DNA of 64,000 nucleotides from Tenodera sinensis (taxonomy: Eukaryota > Arthropoda > Insecta > Mantodea > Mantidae), in the NCBI GenBank assembly GCA_030765045.1, contig CM060971.1, forward strand, positions 120,567,330 through 120,631,329, written 5' to 3'. Under the pieces are notes generated by a model, which saw only the letters and a program-made list of their open reading frames with translations, did not search any database and was not told where the DNA came from. This document shows, piece by piece, positions 48,724 through 59,845 of the stretch. Position 1 is the stretch's first letter. Every line of letters begins with the position of its first letter. The position numbers were made by a program, and so were the translations under genes.

Positions 48724-49502
48724 TTTAAGAGGTAGAACCGGAACTTAAAAATTCAATGCCACAACTGGGATTTGAACCACAGACCTTCCGCTTTGCCGGG
48801 CGGACGCTCTACCACTGAGCTATTGTGACAAACTGCCAGAATGGCATTAAATTCTCAAGTTAGTTCGTATTTTTCCTGGTAAACCACAAAGGCAGTCTCA
48901 CATCAGAGACAATTACCCCAATGGTGACTTACTATTGCAAGTACTTTATATCCCAGGATTAAATAACCTTCACATGGTAATTATTATTTATTTATGCCAA
49001 CAAACTTAGGTGTTTTTAAACACACAAGCCGTGTGTGGGCAAAGTTTAAGAGGTAGAACCGGAACTTAAAAATTCAATGCCACAACTGGGATTTGAACCA
49101 CAGACCTTCCGCTATTGCCGGGCGGACGCTCTACCACTGAGCTATTGTGACAAACTGCCAGAATGGCATTAAATTCTCAAGTTAGTTCGTATTTTTCCTG
49201 GTAAACCACAAAGGCAGTCTCACATCAGAGACAATTACCCCAATGGTGACTTACTATTGCAAGTACTTTATATCCCAGGATTAAATAACCTTCACATGGT
49301 AATTATTATTTATTTATGCCAACAAACTTACTGTTGGTGTTTTTAAACACACAAGCTGTGTGTGGGCAAAGTTTAAGAGGTAGAACCGGAACTTAAAAAT
49401 TCAATGCCACAACTGGGATTTGAACCACAGACCTTCCGCTTTGCCCACACACGGCTTGTGTGTTTAAAAACACCAACAGTAAGTTTGTTGGCATAAATAA
49501 AT
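48724..49502. mobile_element. SINE-I compound: tandem reverse units plus an inverted tail
   Basis: Units begin at 48724, 49045 and 49372 (TTTAAGAGGTAGAACCGG), periods 321 and 327 bp, each with a reverse tRNA-like head (CTCTACCACTGAGC). At about 49440 the sequence flips to the plus-strand tail ending GGCATAAATAAATA. AATGTATGTATGT lies on both sides (48711-48723 and 49503-49515), so the whole block looks like one insertion. Confidence 0.82.
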
Positions 49503-50735
49503 AATAATGTATGTATGTATTTCAACAAAGAAACAGAGTCTACTAAGTTACGAAACACGCGTAAGGAAAAGTTGCAATATTGCTGTATTCTGATGACTCA
49601 CAGACCACGCATACACTAGTGCTTTATTTCACACTATGCTCTGTTCTGCTGAAGCACAAGTCACACATACAATGGGTCGACTACTGTTTCTTTCAGAGAA
49701 CTTATATTAGATGCATTCGACAGAGCAAAGTTAACTTTTCACCACAGTGAAACAAAATAGTGCCATTTCAACTTTTTGTAAATGCAGCTCAACTTTGCTG
49801 ATGACGTACATGTATACTGCATATAACGAGTTTTATACCAGTTTTTGTTTCATTAAAATAACTTAATATTTATGCAAAATACAGCTGTGTATATACGAAG
49901 CATTTTTAGCACATTTCACAATTAAATGCCCTGCGCTGGATATTGGTTAGCAGTTCTTGGCTTATGGACGTTTTAAATGACCAGTGCTCAAGAGGATATA
50001 ATATAGCTAATTTTCCTGATGCCCTTCCCTTTCTTTTCGATAAATGAGAAGTTTATGAGAAAGTTTCTGAAAAGAGAATATTCTTGTGCTGTACAAAACA
50101 AAGTATCTGGAGCCCAGAAAAGGCAGACAATAGCAATTGTTTCTCAATGGCCCACTGTCCTGGCAGGGGACGGGTCATTAACGAAGGTCCATACACTGTG
50201 TTGGTAATTAGCCGCAGGCGAGCTGACACTAATATATCTTAAATTTAACACAAAACAAATTTACACAAACATTATCATAAGCACACTTAAGAGAAAGTTA
50301 ATTTGAGCTGAACTGTGCTGATGGTAAAATGAAACTCAAGACAAATAGTGCACCCAACCTTTAACCTCCAGTAAGTCAAAACAGCAGGCTTACTTTAATG
50401 TAACTTTCTATTAACAAGATTTAAAAAGTTTTCTTCTCTGGATGTTTTGCATTTTTACAATAGATAATTTCTCCATTGTTGGCAAAAACACATAGAATGT
50501 GCATAAGCCTAAGTAAAGAAAAATTGAAGATTCGCTTGTGTACATGATTAATCAATAAATGTATTAAAATAAATCACCATTTATACTTGAGTCACCATGG
50601 TGCATCTTGGTCAGGAACTTGCATTCTGCTGATTAAGTAAGGAATACAGTTCCATACATAACACTAAGAAGGAATGTGCAGGATATTTAAAAGAAGCTGG
50701 AAGTCAGTGGACAAAAAATAAACAAGAGAACTTAC

Positions 50736-50776
50736 CTTGGTGATTTCATGGAATAAAGGTCTTCATTTCTTCCATC
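50736..50776 (-). CDS. Zinc-finger gene B, 41-nt micro-exon 2
   Basis: Acceptor TTCTGTTACAG ends at 50777 and donor GTAAGTT starts at 50735. Phase 0 in, DGRNEDLYSMKSP, then AG carried to exon 3, where T completes Ser. The 41-nt length makes exon 1 (phase 0) and exon 3 (needs one base) compatible; joining exon 1 directly to exon 3 would give a stop after eight codons. Confidence 0.82.
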
Positions 50777-51239
50777 CTGTAACAGAATAATTCACAAGTA
50801 AATCACATGATCTACTTCTAACTTGACATTGTTATCTTCAGAAAAATGAGCAGAAACAAATACGGAACACTTTTGGAAAATCTACAAATAAGGAATTACT
50901 TCCCACAAAAATAATCAAATAAAGATAATCAACATTCTTCAATGAAACCAGATGCCAGAGCGAGTAGAAAGAGGAAATGTGATCACTCCACTGCTCTTCC
51001 ATATGATTATACAAGAGCTACTTGGCAGCAAAGTCATTAGTGTGACTATTTACAGCGCGTTTCGCTGGGCATTGCATTGGAGTATTGTTGTGTATGGTTG
51101 TTGTGTTTGTTACAGTGTGATGAATTGTAGTTAGTTTTTATGAAACTGTGAATTTATAGAAATAATCGACATGCCTATGTGTTTCATGCCTGGTTGTAGA
51201 TCTGGATATAACAAATCTAAAGGTAAACATTTCTTTACA

Positions 51240-51713
51240 TTACTTCCACTTACTGGTGTTTTGCTCCTCACTGTAACTTTTCTGTCTGACCTTGCGTTGG
51301 TCGTCTCTTGTTCTCTTCCGACCCCGATGCTATTAGGGTTCCTAAGGGCTAGGGAGTCTTTATTTGTCCAACCTCTCCATTTCTCTAATTTCTCTATAAA
51401 ACCTTAACCCCTAACATGCTGACCTGTCATGGCATGTAATACGTCCTCTGATTGGTAATCAGAGGATATGGCGGTGAATTTATTTTGATAATTCTCCCGG
51501 TCAGGTCGGTGAGACCCGTAAACCAACGACAGGTGTGGTCCTCCAGACATTCTGGGGGTTGTGAGAGAGCGATGTGATCGCCAAAACATAAAAATATGTT
51601 GCTCTCTAAAAAGCGGTTACATTTACAGCTAAGTCTCTTCAATGTGAAAAATATTGGAGAGCAAGAGGATTAATGACTTCTTTGTCAGAAATCCAGCATT
51701 AGCCAACAACAAC
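51240..51713 (+). mobile_element. L-A short derivative inserted in the THAP codons
   Basis: 474 bp: the end of the 70-bp monomer, the 5' UTR to about 51640, then only the last 75 bases of L-A (YWRARGLM region) and the CATTAGCCAACAACAAC end. Flanked by a perfect 14-bp duplication AACATTTCTTTACA (51226-51239 and 51714-51727). Confidence 0.94.
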
Positions 51714-52566
51714 AACATTTCTTTACACCTCCAAAAGATAAACTACTGTCTTCTAAATGGGAGAGGGCCATACCAAGAAAGAACAAGTGCCTTTCATCTA
51801 ACAGTTACATGTGTGATTCACATTTGTCAGAAGAACTTTTGATAAAGGTACACAAGTTTGTAGTTAATGGAGAAAATGTAGAGATTGCAAGGCAAAGATG
51901 GAAGTTAATGCCTCATGCAGTTCCACATCTTTTTCCTAATCTTCCTAAATACTTATTACGGCCAATACACTACCATAAACCTCCTTCACAGCAACCATCA
52001 AAAAGGGTTGAAAGAGACACCAATTTAGAAGACAGTGGGAATCGTGCAGAAGGCTTTCAAAATACGACTGTTAATTTTCCCCTCACAGGGGATACCAGTA
52101 GACATTTTAATAATAAAGTAGGCCTATTAAACAAAAAGTTAAAGCAACAACTGTGTAATATAATTAGACTAAAAAGCCAATTGAAAGTAGCCAATGCCAA
52201 GATTCAAGTACTTGAAATGGAAGTAGTAGATGGAACAAAATACCTAAGCAAAAAAACAAAAAATTGTTGATACAATTTTGAAAAGATCAAAGGCAACTAA
52301 AAAGAAAGGTATGAGATATAATGAAGAATTTCTTTTAGATAGCCTGCTTTTAAAAATCAAGACACCCAAAGGATACAGACATTGTTTAAATCACAATCTT
52401 CTTCCCCTTCTATCAGAATCACATTTAAGAAAGTTAATCGAAGGTCTTAAATGTCCTTATGGCATTAACGTCCATGCTGGAAATGCATTATCTGAATTTT
52501 TAAAGCATAAGAACGAAAACGAACAATGTGGAATTTTTATTTTTCACAAAGTAAAGTTAAAAGAAG

Positions 52567-52811
52567 AATTCTAAAGTAATAACAAAATTAGAAACTAAAA
52601 ACTTCACTTATATTAGTAATATTACAAGTTCTTGGTGCAAGAACTTAGCAAAACCTATAGCTTTGAGAATGAGTTGGAGTCAACTCGAAACATTGTCAGC
52701 TTTGCACCAAGAACTTGCAATATTACTAAGATAAGTGAAGTTTTTAGTTTATAATTTTGTTCTTACTTTAGAATCTTGTTGCTTCACTGTTAATAGCTTC
52801 AATTTCCTTAA
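52567..52811. mobile_element. Small foldback insertion in the P transposase, 245 bp
   Basis: Inverted arms of about 70 bp around AACTAAAAACTTCACTTAT and TTACAAGTTCTTGGTGC. TTAAAAGAAG flanks both sides (52557-52566 and 52812-52821). Related sequence at 55565-55650 and 59845-59940. Confidence 0.8.
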
Positions 52812-54844
52812 TTAAAAGAAGTTTGATCTGATTCTAATTCTTTGAAAGTGGATGGGTTTGTAGATTTGGGGGATTTAATCCCCGAAAAAAGTAAAAATGA
52901 ATTGGCCAATCACGTCCTGGTATTCATGTATGTCCCTTTATTATATAATTGGGTGCAACCTGTAGATATCTACGCAAGTAGAAACGCCACTCCAGGGGAC
53001 ATTTTGGCACAAATTTTAATGCAGGTTATCATTCAACTGGAAGGTTCAGGAGCTAGAATACTTGGTTTTACATAAGATGGGAGCCAGTCTAACAAGAAAC
53101 TGTGAAACTGTTTGGGAGTATGTGGCAAATGTAATAATGTTAAATGTTCGGTACCCCATCCTACCAATACAAGCAGGTGACTTTGGGCTTTTTCAGACTT
53201 TGTGCACATAATGAAATGCAAAAGAAATAATGTGCACAAAAAGTATGAAGTTTCTTACAGCAATGAAAATGTTAATTTTCTGTACTATCGACGGCTTTAT
53301 AAAGCTGATACTTGTTCTCAGTTTTTGGGAATGAGAGTCTGCCCCAAGCTTACGAAAGCTCATAATAACCCAAATACATTTCAAAAAATGAATGTGAGGC
53401 TTGCTTTCCAGCTGTTTAGCCGATCTGTGGCTGATGGTATTAAATTCTTCTGGGAGACACGCTTTGCTGGATTCGAAGGAAGTGAAAGAACGGAACAGTT
53501 CACCAGAGAGCTAAATTGACTCGTAGATACATTAAATGCATCACTACCTGTAAACAGGTTGTACAAAGGTTCAAACAAAGTCAATATACTTACGAGATGA
53601 AATCACTTCTTAATGAAGAACAGAATACTTTCGCTTCAAAAAGGACATTATTCTTTAAGAGTAACCATACAAAGTACACTGGAAGTAGCAGAATATTTGT
53701 GGAGAAGTGCACTGAAATACCTGACAGCCAAGTTAAATCACGACCCAATAGAAAGACACTTTGGAATTTTACGGTCTTTAAGTTGTGACAATCATCCATC
53801 TACAGTCAATTTTCTCCAGTTGCATATGTTAGAGTCAATTTATGTTCCAACCAAATTAGCAATATCATCTGGAGGCAATTGTGAGTGTAGGCAAGAGCTG
53901 CCTTAAACATCATTTGTTAACCAAATGAGGTTATTAGCAAAGGAAACAGTGAGCCACAATAGGGGAATTGCAGAAAATATAGAGAGCAAAATTAAGGACA
54001 AAATTGTGCTTGAGGAACCTGATACACCAGAATGGGAAAACAATGTACCTGAAATTACTCAGAAAGGTATGGCTAAAGAATGTCTGGTATATCACTTGAG
54101 TGGATATATAGTACACAATTGTTCAAAGATAACAGATCGTTAATTTACTCCATGGCAAGTGTGCAGATTTCCCCTCCGTATCACTTTTAACTGCAATTAA
54201 AGACCACAAAACTGGTACAGACAATTTATGCCTTACTTACCCCTCTAAATCTGTATATAGCGTTCTTTCGCAAGAAGAGAGGGTTTTAGCAGAGAAACTT
54301 TCAAATGAAAGTAACTTGTGAGGCGATATATTTTTTGATTGTTGTGACAGTGTTAACCAAATTAGTGTTGCTTTTGGAATTGGGTGTTGTGAGGAACATT
54401 TACTGGATCTTATCCCCAAACTAATTCTGCATTACATGAAGTGTCACTTCTTTTTCCGCACCAAGGAAATAAGAAAGGAATTACAATCATCAAAGGCTGC
54501 AAAATCATCTCGGAAATTGTCAAAAGTTACTAACAGCTGATTTCAACATTGGTGAGTACATTTTTATCTGTAGAACAAAATACAAGCAACTTGCACTATT
54601 CTTGAAGCAAAGTTAACTTTTCATTCACAGGAAATTATATTTTACTTTATTCCTTTAATGCCATTTTGCATTCTAGTGGTAATATTATTGTCTTGAATTT
54701 CTGTGACTGACTGTCAGAATGTGCATGCGTAAGTTAGTCATTGTTCAACAACACTATTCTTCTCCTATGCTACTTTTCTAGTGAATCTCCTGCTAAACGC
54801 TAATGTTTGTATTAGCATTATACCACACTATCAGTTGAGCTGCC

Positions 54845-55094
54845 TGCCCACCTCGGTAGCATGATGGTTAGTGTGTCTGCCTCACGTTCAAGAGGTCACG
54901 AGTTCGAATCTTGCTTAGGGTAAGTTATCCGGATAAGGTTTTTTTCCGAGGTTTTCCCTACCCTGAGAAGACAGTCAGGTGACTTAAAAAGCTCCATGGA
55001 CCTCGGGCTCATTTGAGCGTCATTTCACCCATTTCATTCATCCAATGACACAATGTTGGAGGACATTAATTTAAAAAAAAAAAAAAAAAAGGAA
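54845..55094 (+). mobile_element. SINE-II, tRNA-derived, poly(A) tail
   Basis: A-box-like TAGCATGATGGTTAGTG and B box GAGTTCGAATCTT (54856-54912), a body, then a run of about 18 A (55073-55090). Flanks AGTTGAGCTGCC (54833-54844) and AGTTGTGCTGCC (55095-55106) are an 11-of-12 target duplication. Confidence 0.85.
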
Positions 55095-55167
55095 AGTTGT
55101 GCTGCCATCTGTGCGGCGGAACACATGAACTACAGCAGTGATAACACTTTTACTTCTACTCACTCTG

Positions 55168-56520
55168 CAGATACTTTCGTAACATGGAAAGAAGTGTAAA
55201 GCTGTGGATTCCCAAAACTCTTGTTTTATAAATAGTTAAAAAGAAACAATTATTTTATTTTCAAATGAGTAATTGACGATTTATGGATTGAAATTAACTA
55301 TTTTGAAAATCTACACCTGGACAAGAAAATTCAATGTTTTTGAACAGAAAACCTTTTTCTTTTGGTTGGTGATGAAACTGTGACATTATTCTGTAACAAA
55401 TTAACTGTGTACTGTGAAATAAACACTAAACATTGTCAGACTTTTGCATCCTGAAACATGCCCTAACATTGTATAAATTAGTGAAGCACATTGTTACTCA
55501 TTTTAAGCATTACAGTTAGATTCACTGTAAATGTTCCAACAATATAATAAGTTAAATAAGGAAAAATTGAAGCTATTAACAGTGAAGCAACAAGATTCTA
55601 AAGTAAGAACGAATTAGAAACGAAAAACTTCACACTTTACAAAATCACGAATATATTTACTGTCTTGCAGCACATCACTCAGAAAACTTGAACTTACATA
55701 TTCAGCATTTCAACAATTTGTAATACAAATATTACATAAAGAATAAACATTTCAGAAGTTTTATTAAAACTGGGAAGTTTTTAAAACAAGCCTAGATTTC
55801 AGGCAAATAAAAACTCAACAATAAACTGCACATTTTTGCTTTATAAGATGAACATCTCGTTTCATTGTCTACCTTCACATGTTAGTCATTTCAACTCATT
55901 GGTTTGTTGGTATCTCTTCTCATCATGATGGGACATCACGCTCTCTCTCTGCCCCACAACTAAGTCTTGTACATTATCTACCAATCTAGCTTTTCAAGTA
56001 TTGCTCCTTTCTACATGAATATTTTGTATTTTCGCAAATGGAAAATCTCTCTCTTGCCTTCCATCTGATAAATTACTGAAGCAGTTTCCTTTGTAAGTCC
56101 TCAAAACTAGATGCAAAATAGAGAAGCATGGGAAGTCATTCTTCACTTGTTATAAATAAAGGGTTACCAACAACTTCCTCAGCTAGTATTATGACTAGCC
56201 AATAAGAACAGCATATCAGCCAACGAGAGAAGGGGGAGGTACTTACCTGATGTTGAACCAGTCGATCAACAGCTGGATGACGGGGAGAACTGTCTCCGAA
56301 ACTAGTCCTGTGATTAACATCTAAGGTGGAGCAGAATGTGTTTAGAAATATCAACATATTTTTCAATTTAACTTCCTCAGCAACAGCCTGGTGTCTATTG
56401 TTTGAGATAACGTTGGAACTCCAAGATTTTCCCGGCTCCACTCTGACCAACTGTTTGTTATTGGTTCCAGCATATTTATAGCACATAATCTTTGGCTATC
56501 AGTTGACGAGGTGTTATTGT
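55168..56520 (-). other. Intron 1 of gene B, retained ancestral sequence
   Basis: Similar to 14815-15260 in blocks. The minus-strand frame 56136-56486 has no recognised domain and lies next to a donor-like GTAAGT (56240); I do not call it a gene. Confidence 0.55.
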
Positions 56521-56952
56521 ATGTTGTTAGCTAATGCTGGATTTCTGACAATGAAGTCATTAATCCTCTTGCTCTCCAATATTTTTCACTGATGGATGGG
56601 GCGCTAGAAGTGGCCGGGCATATTTGAAGGTGATCTCGATCCATTTCCTCTTGCAGATCACATAGAGGACAGAGTGGTGAAGATTGAAGAGACTTAGCAG
56701 TAAATGTAACCGCTTTTTACAGAGCATAATATTTTTATGTTTTGGCGGTCACATCGCTCTCTCACAACCCCCAGAATGTCTGGAGGACCACACCTGTCGT
56801 TGGTTTACGGGTCTCACCGATCTGACCAGGAGAATTATCAAAATAAATTCACCGACCATATCCTCTGATCACCAATCAGAGGACGTATTACATGCCATGA
56901 CAGGTCAGCATGTTAGGGGTTAATATTTTAGAGAAATGGAGAGGTTGGAAAG
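56521..56952 (-). mobile_element. L-A short derivative, minus strand
   Basis: The 3' end begins at 56521 (complement of AGCTAACAAC); about 170 bases of 3' ORF2 are joined at 56685 to the 5' UTR block (complement of GCTAAGTCTCTTCA), which runs to about 56952. Confidence 0.85.
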
Positions 56953-57454
56953 ATATTGTGAGTATTGATGTGTATAAGGTGACAACTATCAGTGCTGGAA
57001 CCGCAACTACCATCTGGGGGAATCTTGTTTGCACAAGAGCTGTGGAGCACCTTCTTGATAACTTTATAGCTACGAAAAAGGAACGAGTAAAGAATCTCTT
57101 TTGAGTAGACAAGCTGTTCACATTGGAACAAGAGTTAAAAAGGACTGAGAGAACTTTAGTTATCTTAATGCTGTATTATTATAGTTATTTGTTTAAAGAA
57201 GATATAAAGGAGGTGCTTAATACCACGCCATTTCAATATTTGTAATCTAGTGTTGTCATTTACATATTCCTCTGCATCTATACACCCTGAGATACGCCAA
57301 AGTGTGGCCAAGCAACCACATAGTGAGCAGCGAGATATAGAGTACTGTAGCAAAAGTAGCAGAAAAGTGCAAATTATACACATCAATTATTACAAAACCT
57401 TTTGTTCTACTTGAAATTACATATAACTTCAACAGAAACATGATTGACACTTTC
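56953..57454. other. Intronic sequence without features
   Basis: AT-rich; 57380-57454 matches copy A at 15290-15380. Short frames here look random. Confidence 0.5.
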
Positions 57455-58621
57455 CTTTTTTACCAGATTATCCTCCCCTATGCAGGACTTGTAAGTCAGT
57501 GTCTAGAGTCAGAAGTCTGTCAGGGAACACAGGAACCTATGTACCAGACATAGTGAACACGTGCAAGTATGAGAGTGAGGAAATGATTAGCCTCCCCTTA
57601 TGTAGGACTTACAAGACAGTGTCTAGAGTCAGACGTCTGTCAGGGAGCACAGGAACCTATGTACCAGACAGAGTGAACATCTGCAAGTATGGGAGTGAGG
57701 GAGTGATTACCCTCCCCTTATGTAGGACTTACAAGACAGTGTCTAGAGTCAGACGTCTGTCAGGGAACACAGGAACCTATGTACCAGACAGAGTGAACAT
57801 CTGCAAGTATGGGAGTGAGGGAGTGATTACCCTCCCATTATGTAGAACTTACAAGACAGTGTCTAGAGTCAGACGTCTGTCAGGGAACACAGGAACCTAT
57901 GTACCAGACAGTGAATATCTGCAAGTATGGGAGTGAGGAAGTGATTACCCTCCCCTTATGTAGGACTTACAAGTCAGTGTCTAGAGTCAGACGTCTGTCA
58001 GGGGACACAGGAACCTATGTACCAGACAGAGTGAACATCTGCAAGTATGGGAGTGAGGGAGTGATTACCCTCCCCTATGTAGGACTTACAAGACAGTGTC
58101 TACAGTCAGACGTCTGTCAGGGAACACAGGAACCTATGTACCAGAGTGAACACCTGCAAGTGTGAGAGTGAGGAAGTGATTACCCTCCCCTTATGTAGGA
58201 CTTACAAGTCAGTGTCTAGTGTCAGACGTCTGTCAGGGAACACAGGAACCTATGTACCAGACAGAGTGAACACCTGCAAGTATGAGAGTGAGGAAGTGAT
58301 TACCCTCCCCTTATGTAGGACTTACAAGACAGTGTCTAGTGTCAGACGTCTGTCAGGGAGCACAGGAACCTATGTACCAGACAGAGTGAACACCTGCAAG
58401 TATGAGAGTGAGAAGAGGATGATATGAAGTGCAGCAAAATCAATGATTGGAAAGGTGATTGATCCTGTAAATTGATCAGGTGATAATGGTGAAATGAGTG
58501 GTGGGGAAGCCGGAGACCCCAGGGAAAACCCACCCAGATCCCACATGTGGGTCCCTGGGATAGAACCCGAACCTGTCTAACTGATAGGTGAATGGTCTAA
58601 CTGCTCGGCCACAGTGCCATC
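57455..58621 (-). mobile_element. SINE-IV insertion with expanded 120-bp tandem array
   Basis: TTGACACTTTC on both sides (57444-57454 and 58622-58632) defines one insertion. On the minus strand a tRNA-like head (TGGCCGAGCAGTTAGACC, GGTTCGGGTTCTATCCC) at 58565-58621 is followed by the SINE body to about 58440, then the array. Confidence 0.82.
57480..58425. repeat. Minisatellite, 120-bp unit, eight copies
   Basis: Units hold GACGTCTGTCAGGGAACACA and ACCTATGTACCAGACAGAGT, repeating at about 57512, 57632, 57752, 57872, 57990, 58107, 58224 and 58344. 120 bp equals 40 codons, so frames of up to 145 codons persist; small indels break them. Confidence 0.95.
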
Positions 58622-58768
58622 TTGACACTTTCTTAAAATACAATATTTATAGTGCTTCTTTCCATTATCTTACTATTGGTATTTTCTTACAAACCACAAT
58701 TCAGAGTTGCACGCAGAAGATGATTAAAACAAATAAAAGATCTGAAGCACTTCTTTCACAGATCTTAC

Positions 58769-59108
58769 CTTAATGTCATAGATACTCTGAGTTTCTGTAG
58801 AAGTTCCTTCCAAACACCATTGTGCTCCCAAAATTTCTATTTTTGTTTCAATTTCATTGTCCTTGTTAACTTTTTCTACAGGATGTTCAGAAAATGGCTC
58901 ATTCTGTGAACAAAATTTGGGAACATCATCTTCTACAATTTCTGTTTTGATATTACAGTCACTGTTAATTGTAACAGTTTCTATCTTAACTTTCTCTTCA
59001 AGATCTTTGGAAAAAAGCTCTCTCTCATCTTCCGAGCAGGAAGGCTCTTCTTTAATTTCCAATTTGATATCCATGTTGTTGTTCTGTTGTTAAACTTCAG
59101 TAGCAAGT
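58769..59108 (-). CDS. Zinc-finger gene B, exon 1
   Basis: Coding part 58769-59074 (102 codons), starting MDIKLEIKEEPSCSEDERE and ending DIK at a GTAAGA donor, phase 0. The exon begins at 59108 after CTTTTTCCACAG with a short untranslated leader, so a further 5' exon is implied. IKEEPSCSEDE resembles a SUMO site with acidic/phospho context; the rest is acidic and probably disordered. Joined to 50736-50776 and 39265-40363 it gives one uninterrupted 481-residue frame. Regulation is not visible; the promoter must lie above 59108. Confidence 0.87.
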
Positions 59109-59371
59109 CTGTGGAAAAAGAAACACGTTATTAGTAACATGAAGTATTTCCATGAGTTTTGATTCTATACAGTTGAAATTACATTACATTTCAAACAATG
59201 AGACAGACAACATAAACAAGTAAATGCAACAATGTGCATAATTTTTTAAAGGTTAATCTAGATGTAACATGATGTAAATCACATTATTTCAACAGTAATG
59301 CTGGGCATAGCAGACATTTTTATGTTGTAATAAACGTTCAAGATAAAAGAAAATAAGAACAAATTAGTAAC

Positions 59372-59832
59372 ACTGTGGAGTCATGGAGAACAAAGCTGCA
59401 GACTCACTTGCAAAGAAAGGCACAGCAATAAAACAAAAGTCTAAATTCAATTTCTCATATTCCTCAATAAAACGCTTGATCATTAAAAAATTTTCTCATT
59501 CATACCTACAAGAAATAGAAACAAATGCCAAAGATAAAAACTGGATTACACTACTTTCCAACCCAGATACAATCCCCCAGAGACCAAGGAAAACAGCGGT
59601 TGCAGCCTTCCGACTACTGACAAATCACGACTGCTTGGCAAGTCATCTCTACAGAATAGGTATCTCAGCTTCACCAATATGTGTCCTGTGTAACGATCCA
59701 GCAGAAATGAATGAAGAACACTTGAAGACCTGTGAAGCATTAAGATCAGAAGAAACTACAGTTCAAAAGTATTGGAAAGCACTAATGCTAATGGCTTCAT
59801 TGCCAGATGCAAGGCACTAGAAAACAACAACA
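59372..59832 (+). mobile_element. L-B LINE, 5'-truncated copy with 13-bp duplication
   Basis: The open frame 59383-59820 starts with the end of RNase H (MENKAADSLAKKG) and contains AVAAFRLLTNHDCLASHLYR, CVLCNDPAEMNEEHLKTC and a stop before AAAACAACAACAAC. ACAAATTAGTAAC flanks it (59359-59371 and 59833-59845). A sister family of L-A with the same AAC-type tail. Frame intact, so a fairly recent insertion. Confidence 0.9.
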
Positions 59833-59845
59833 ACAAATTAGTAAC

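Larger units (their letters stand above)
47807..49995 (-). mobile_element. piggyBac-like element remnant with nested insertions
   Basis: The left end has TTAA (47803-47806) followed by CCTCTTGAGCGCTATGG. The right end, read in reverse at 49995, is CCTCTTGAGCACTGG. Contains the 3' end of a piggyBac transposase, an L-A copy (48366-48703) and a SINE-I compound (48724-49502). The right flank is not a perfect TTAA. 49515-49995 holds no gene. Confidence 0.62.
51171..54540 (+). pseudogene. P-element/THAP9-like transposase pseudogene
   Basis: The N-terminal THAP zinc finger: MPMCFMPGC...SGYNKSKGK, interrupted by an L-A insertion, then PPKDKLLSSKWERAIPRKN, MCDSH and the AVPHLFP box after 51713. A coiled-coil segment follows (52100-52260). 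The RNase H-like catalytic region begins KVDGFVDLGDL (52842) with FMYVPLLYNWVQP, then RVCPKLTKAH, KMNVRLAFQLFSRSVADG (53300-53440). The C-terminal part has KLNHDPIERHFG (53735) and CLVYHLSGYIVHN (54090). In-frame stops and frameshifts (for example TAA near 53073), plus insertions at 51240 and 52567, make it inactive. Opposite strand to the host gene. Confidence 0.92.
50957..55167 (+). mobile_element. P-element-like (THAP) DNA transposon, 4.2 kb with insertions
   Basis: Inverted ends of about 32 bp: CAGAGCGAGTAGAAAGAGGA at left and the complement of the right end CAGAGTGAGTAGAAGTAAAA, both reaching TCACT. Candidate 8-bp flanks CAGATGCC and CAGATACT match at 6 of 8. The paralogous site in copy A (about 14785) lacks it. 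Encodes a THAP/P transposase. Confidence 0.85.

Noticed and set aside
56136..56486. 116-residue minus-strand frame as a gene or exon
   Set aside because: A donor-like GTAAGT is nearby but no homologous block exists in copy A and no domain is seen.
57499..58427. Repeat protein with 40-residue units (RRLSGNTGTYVPD)
   Set aside because: The 120-bp unit keeps frame by length only; small indels break it, it lies inside a SINE insertion in an intron, and no start or splice context supports it.
59383..59820. Intact 145-codon frame as a host gene
   Set aside because: It is the RNase H end and Cys/His tail of the L-B LINE, flanked by a 13-bp target duplication.
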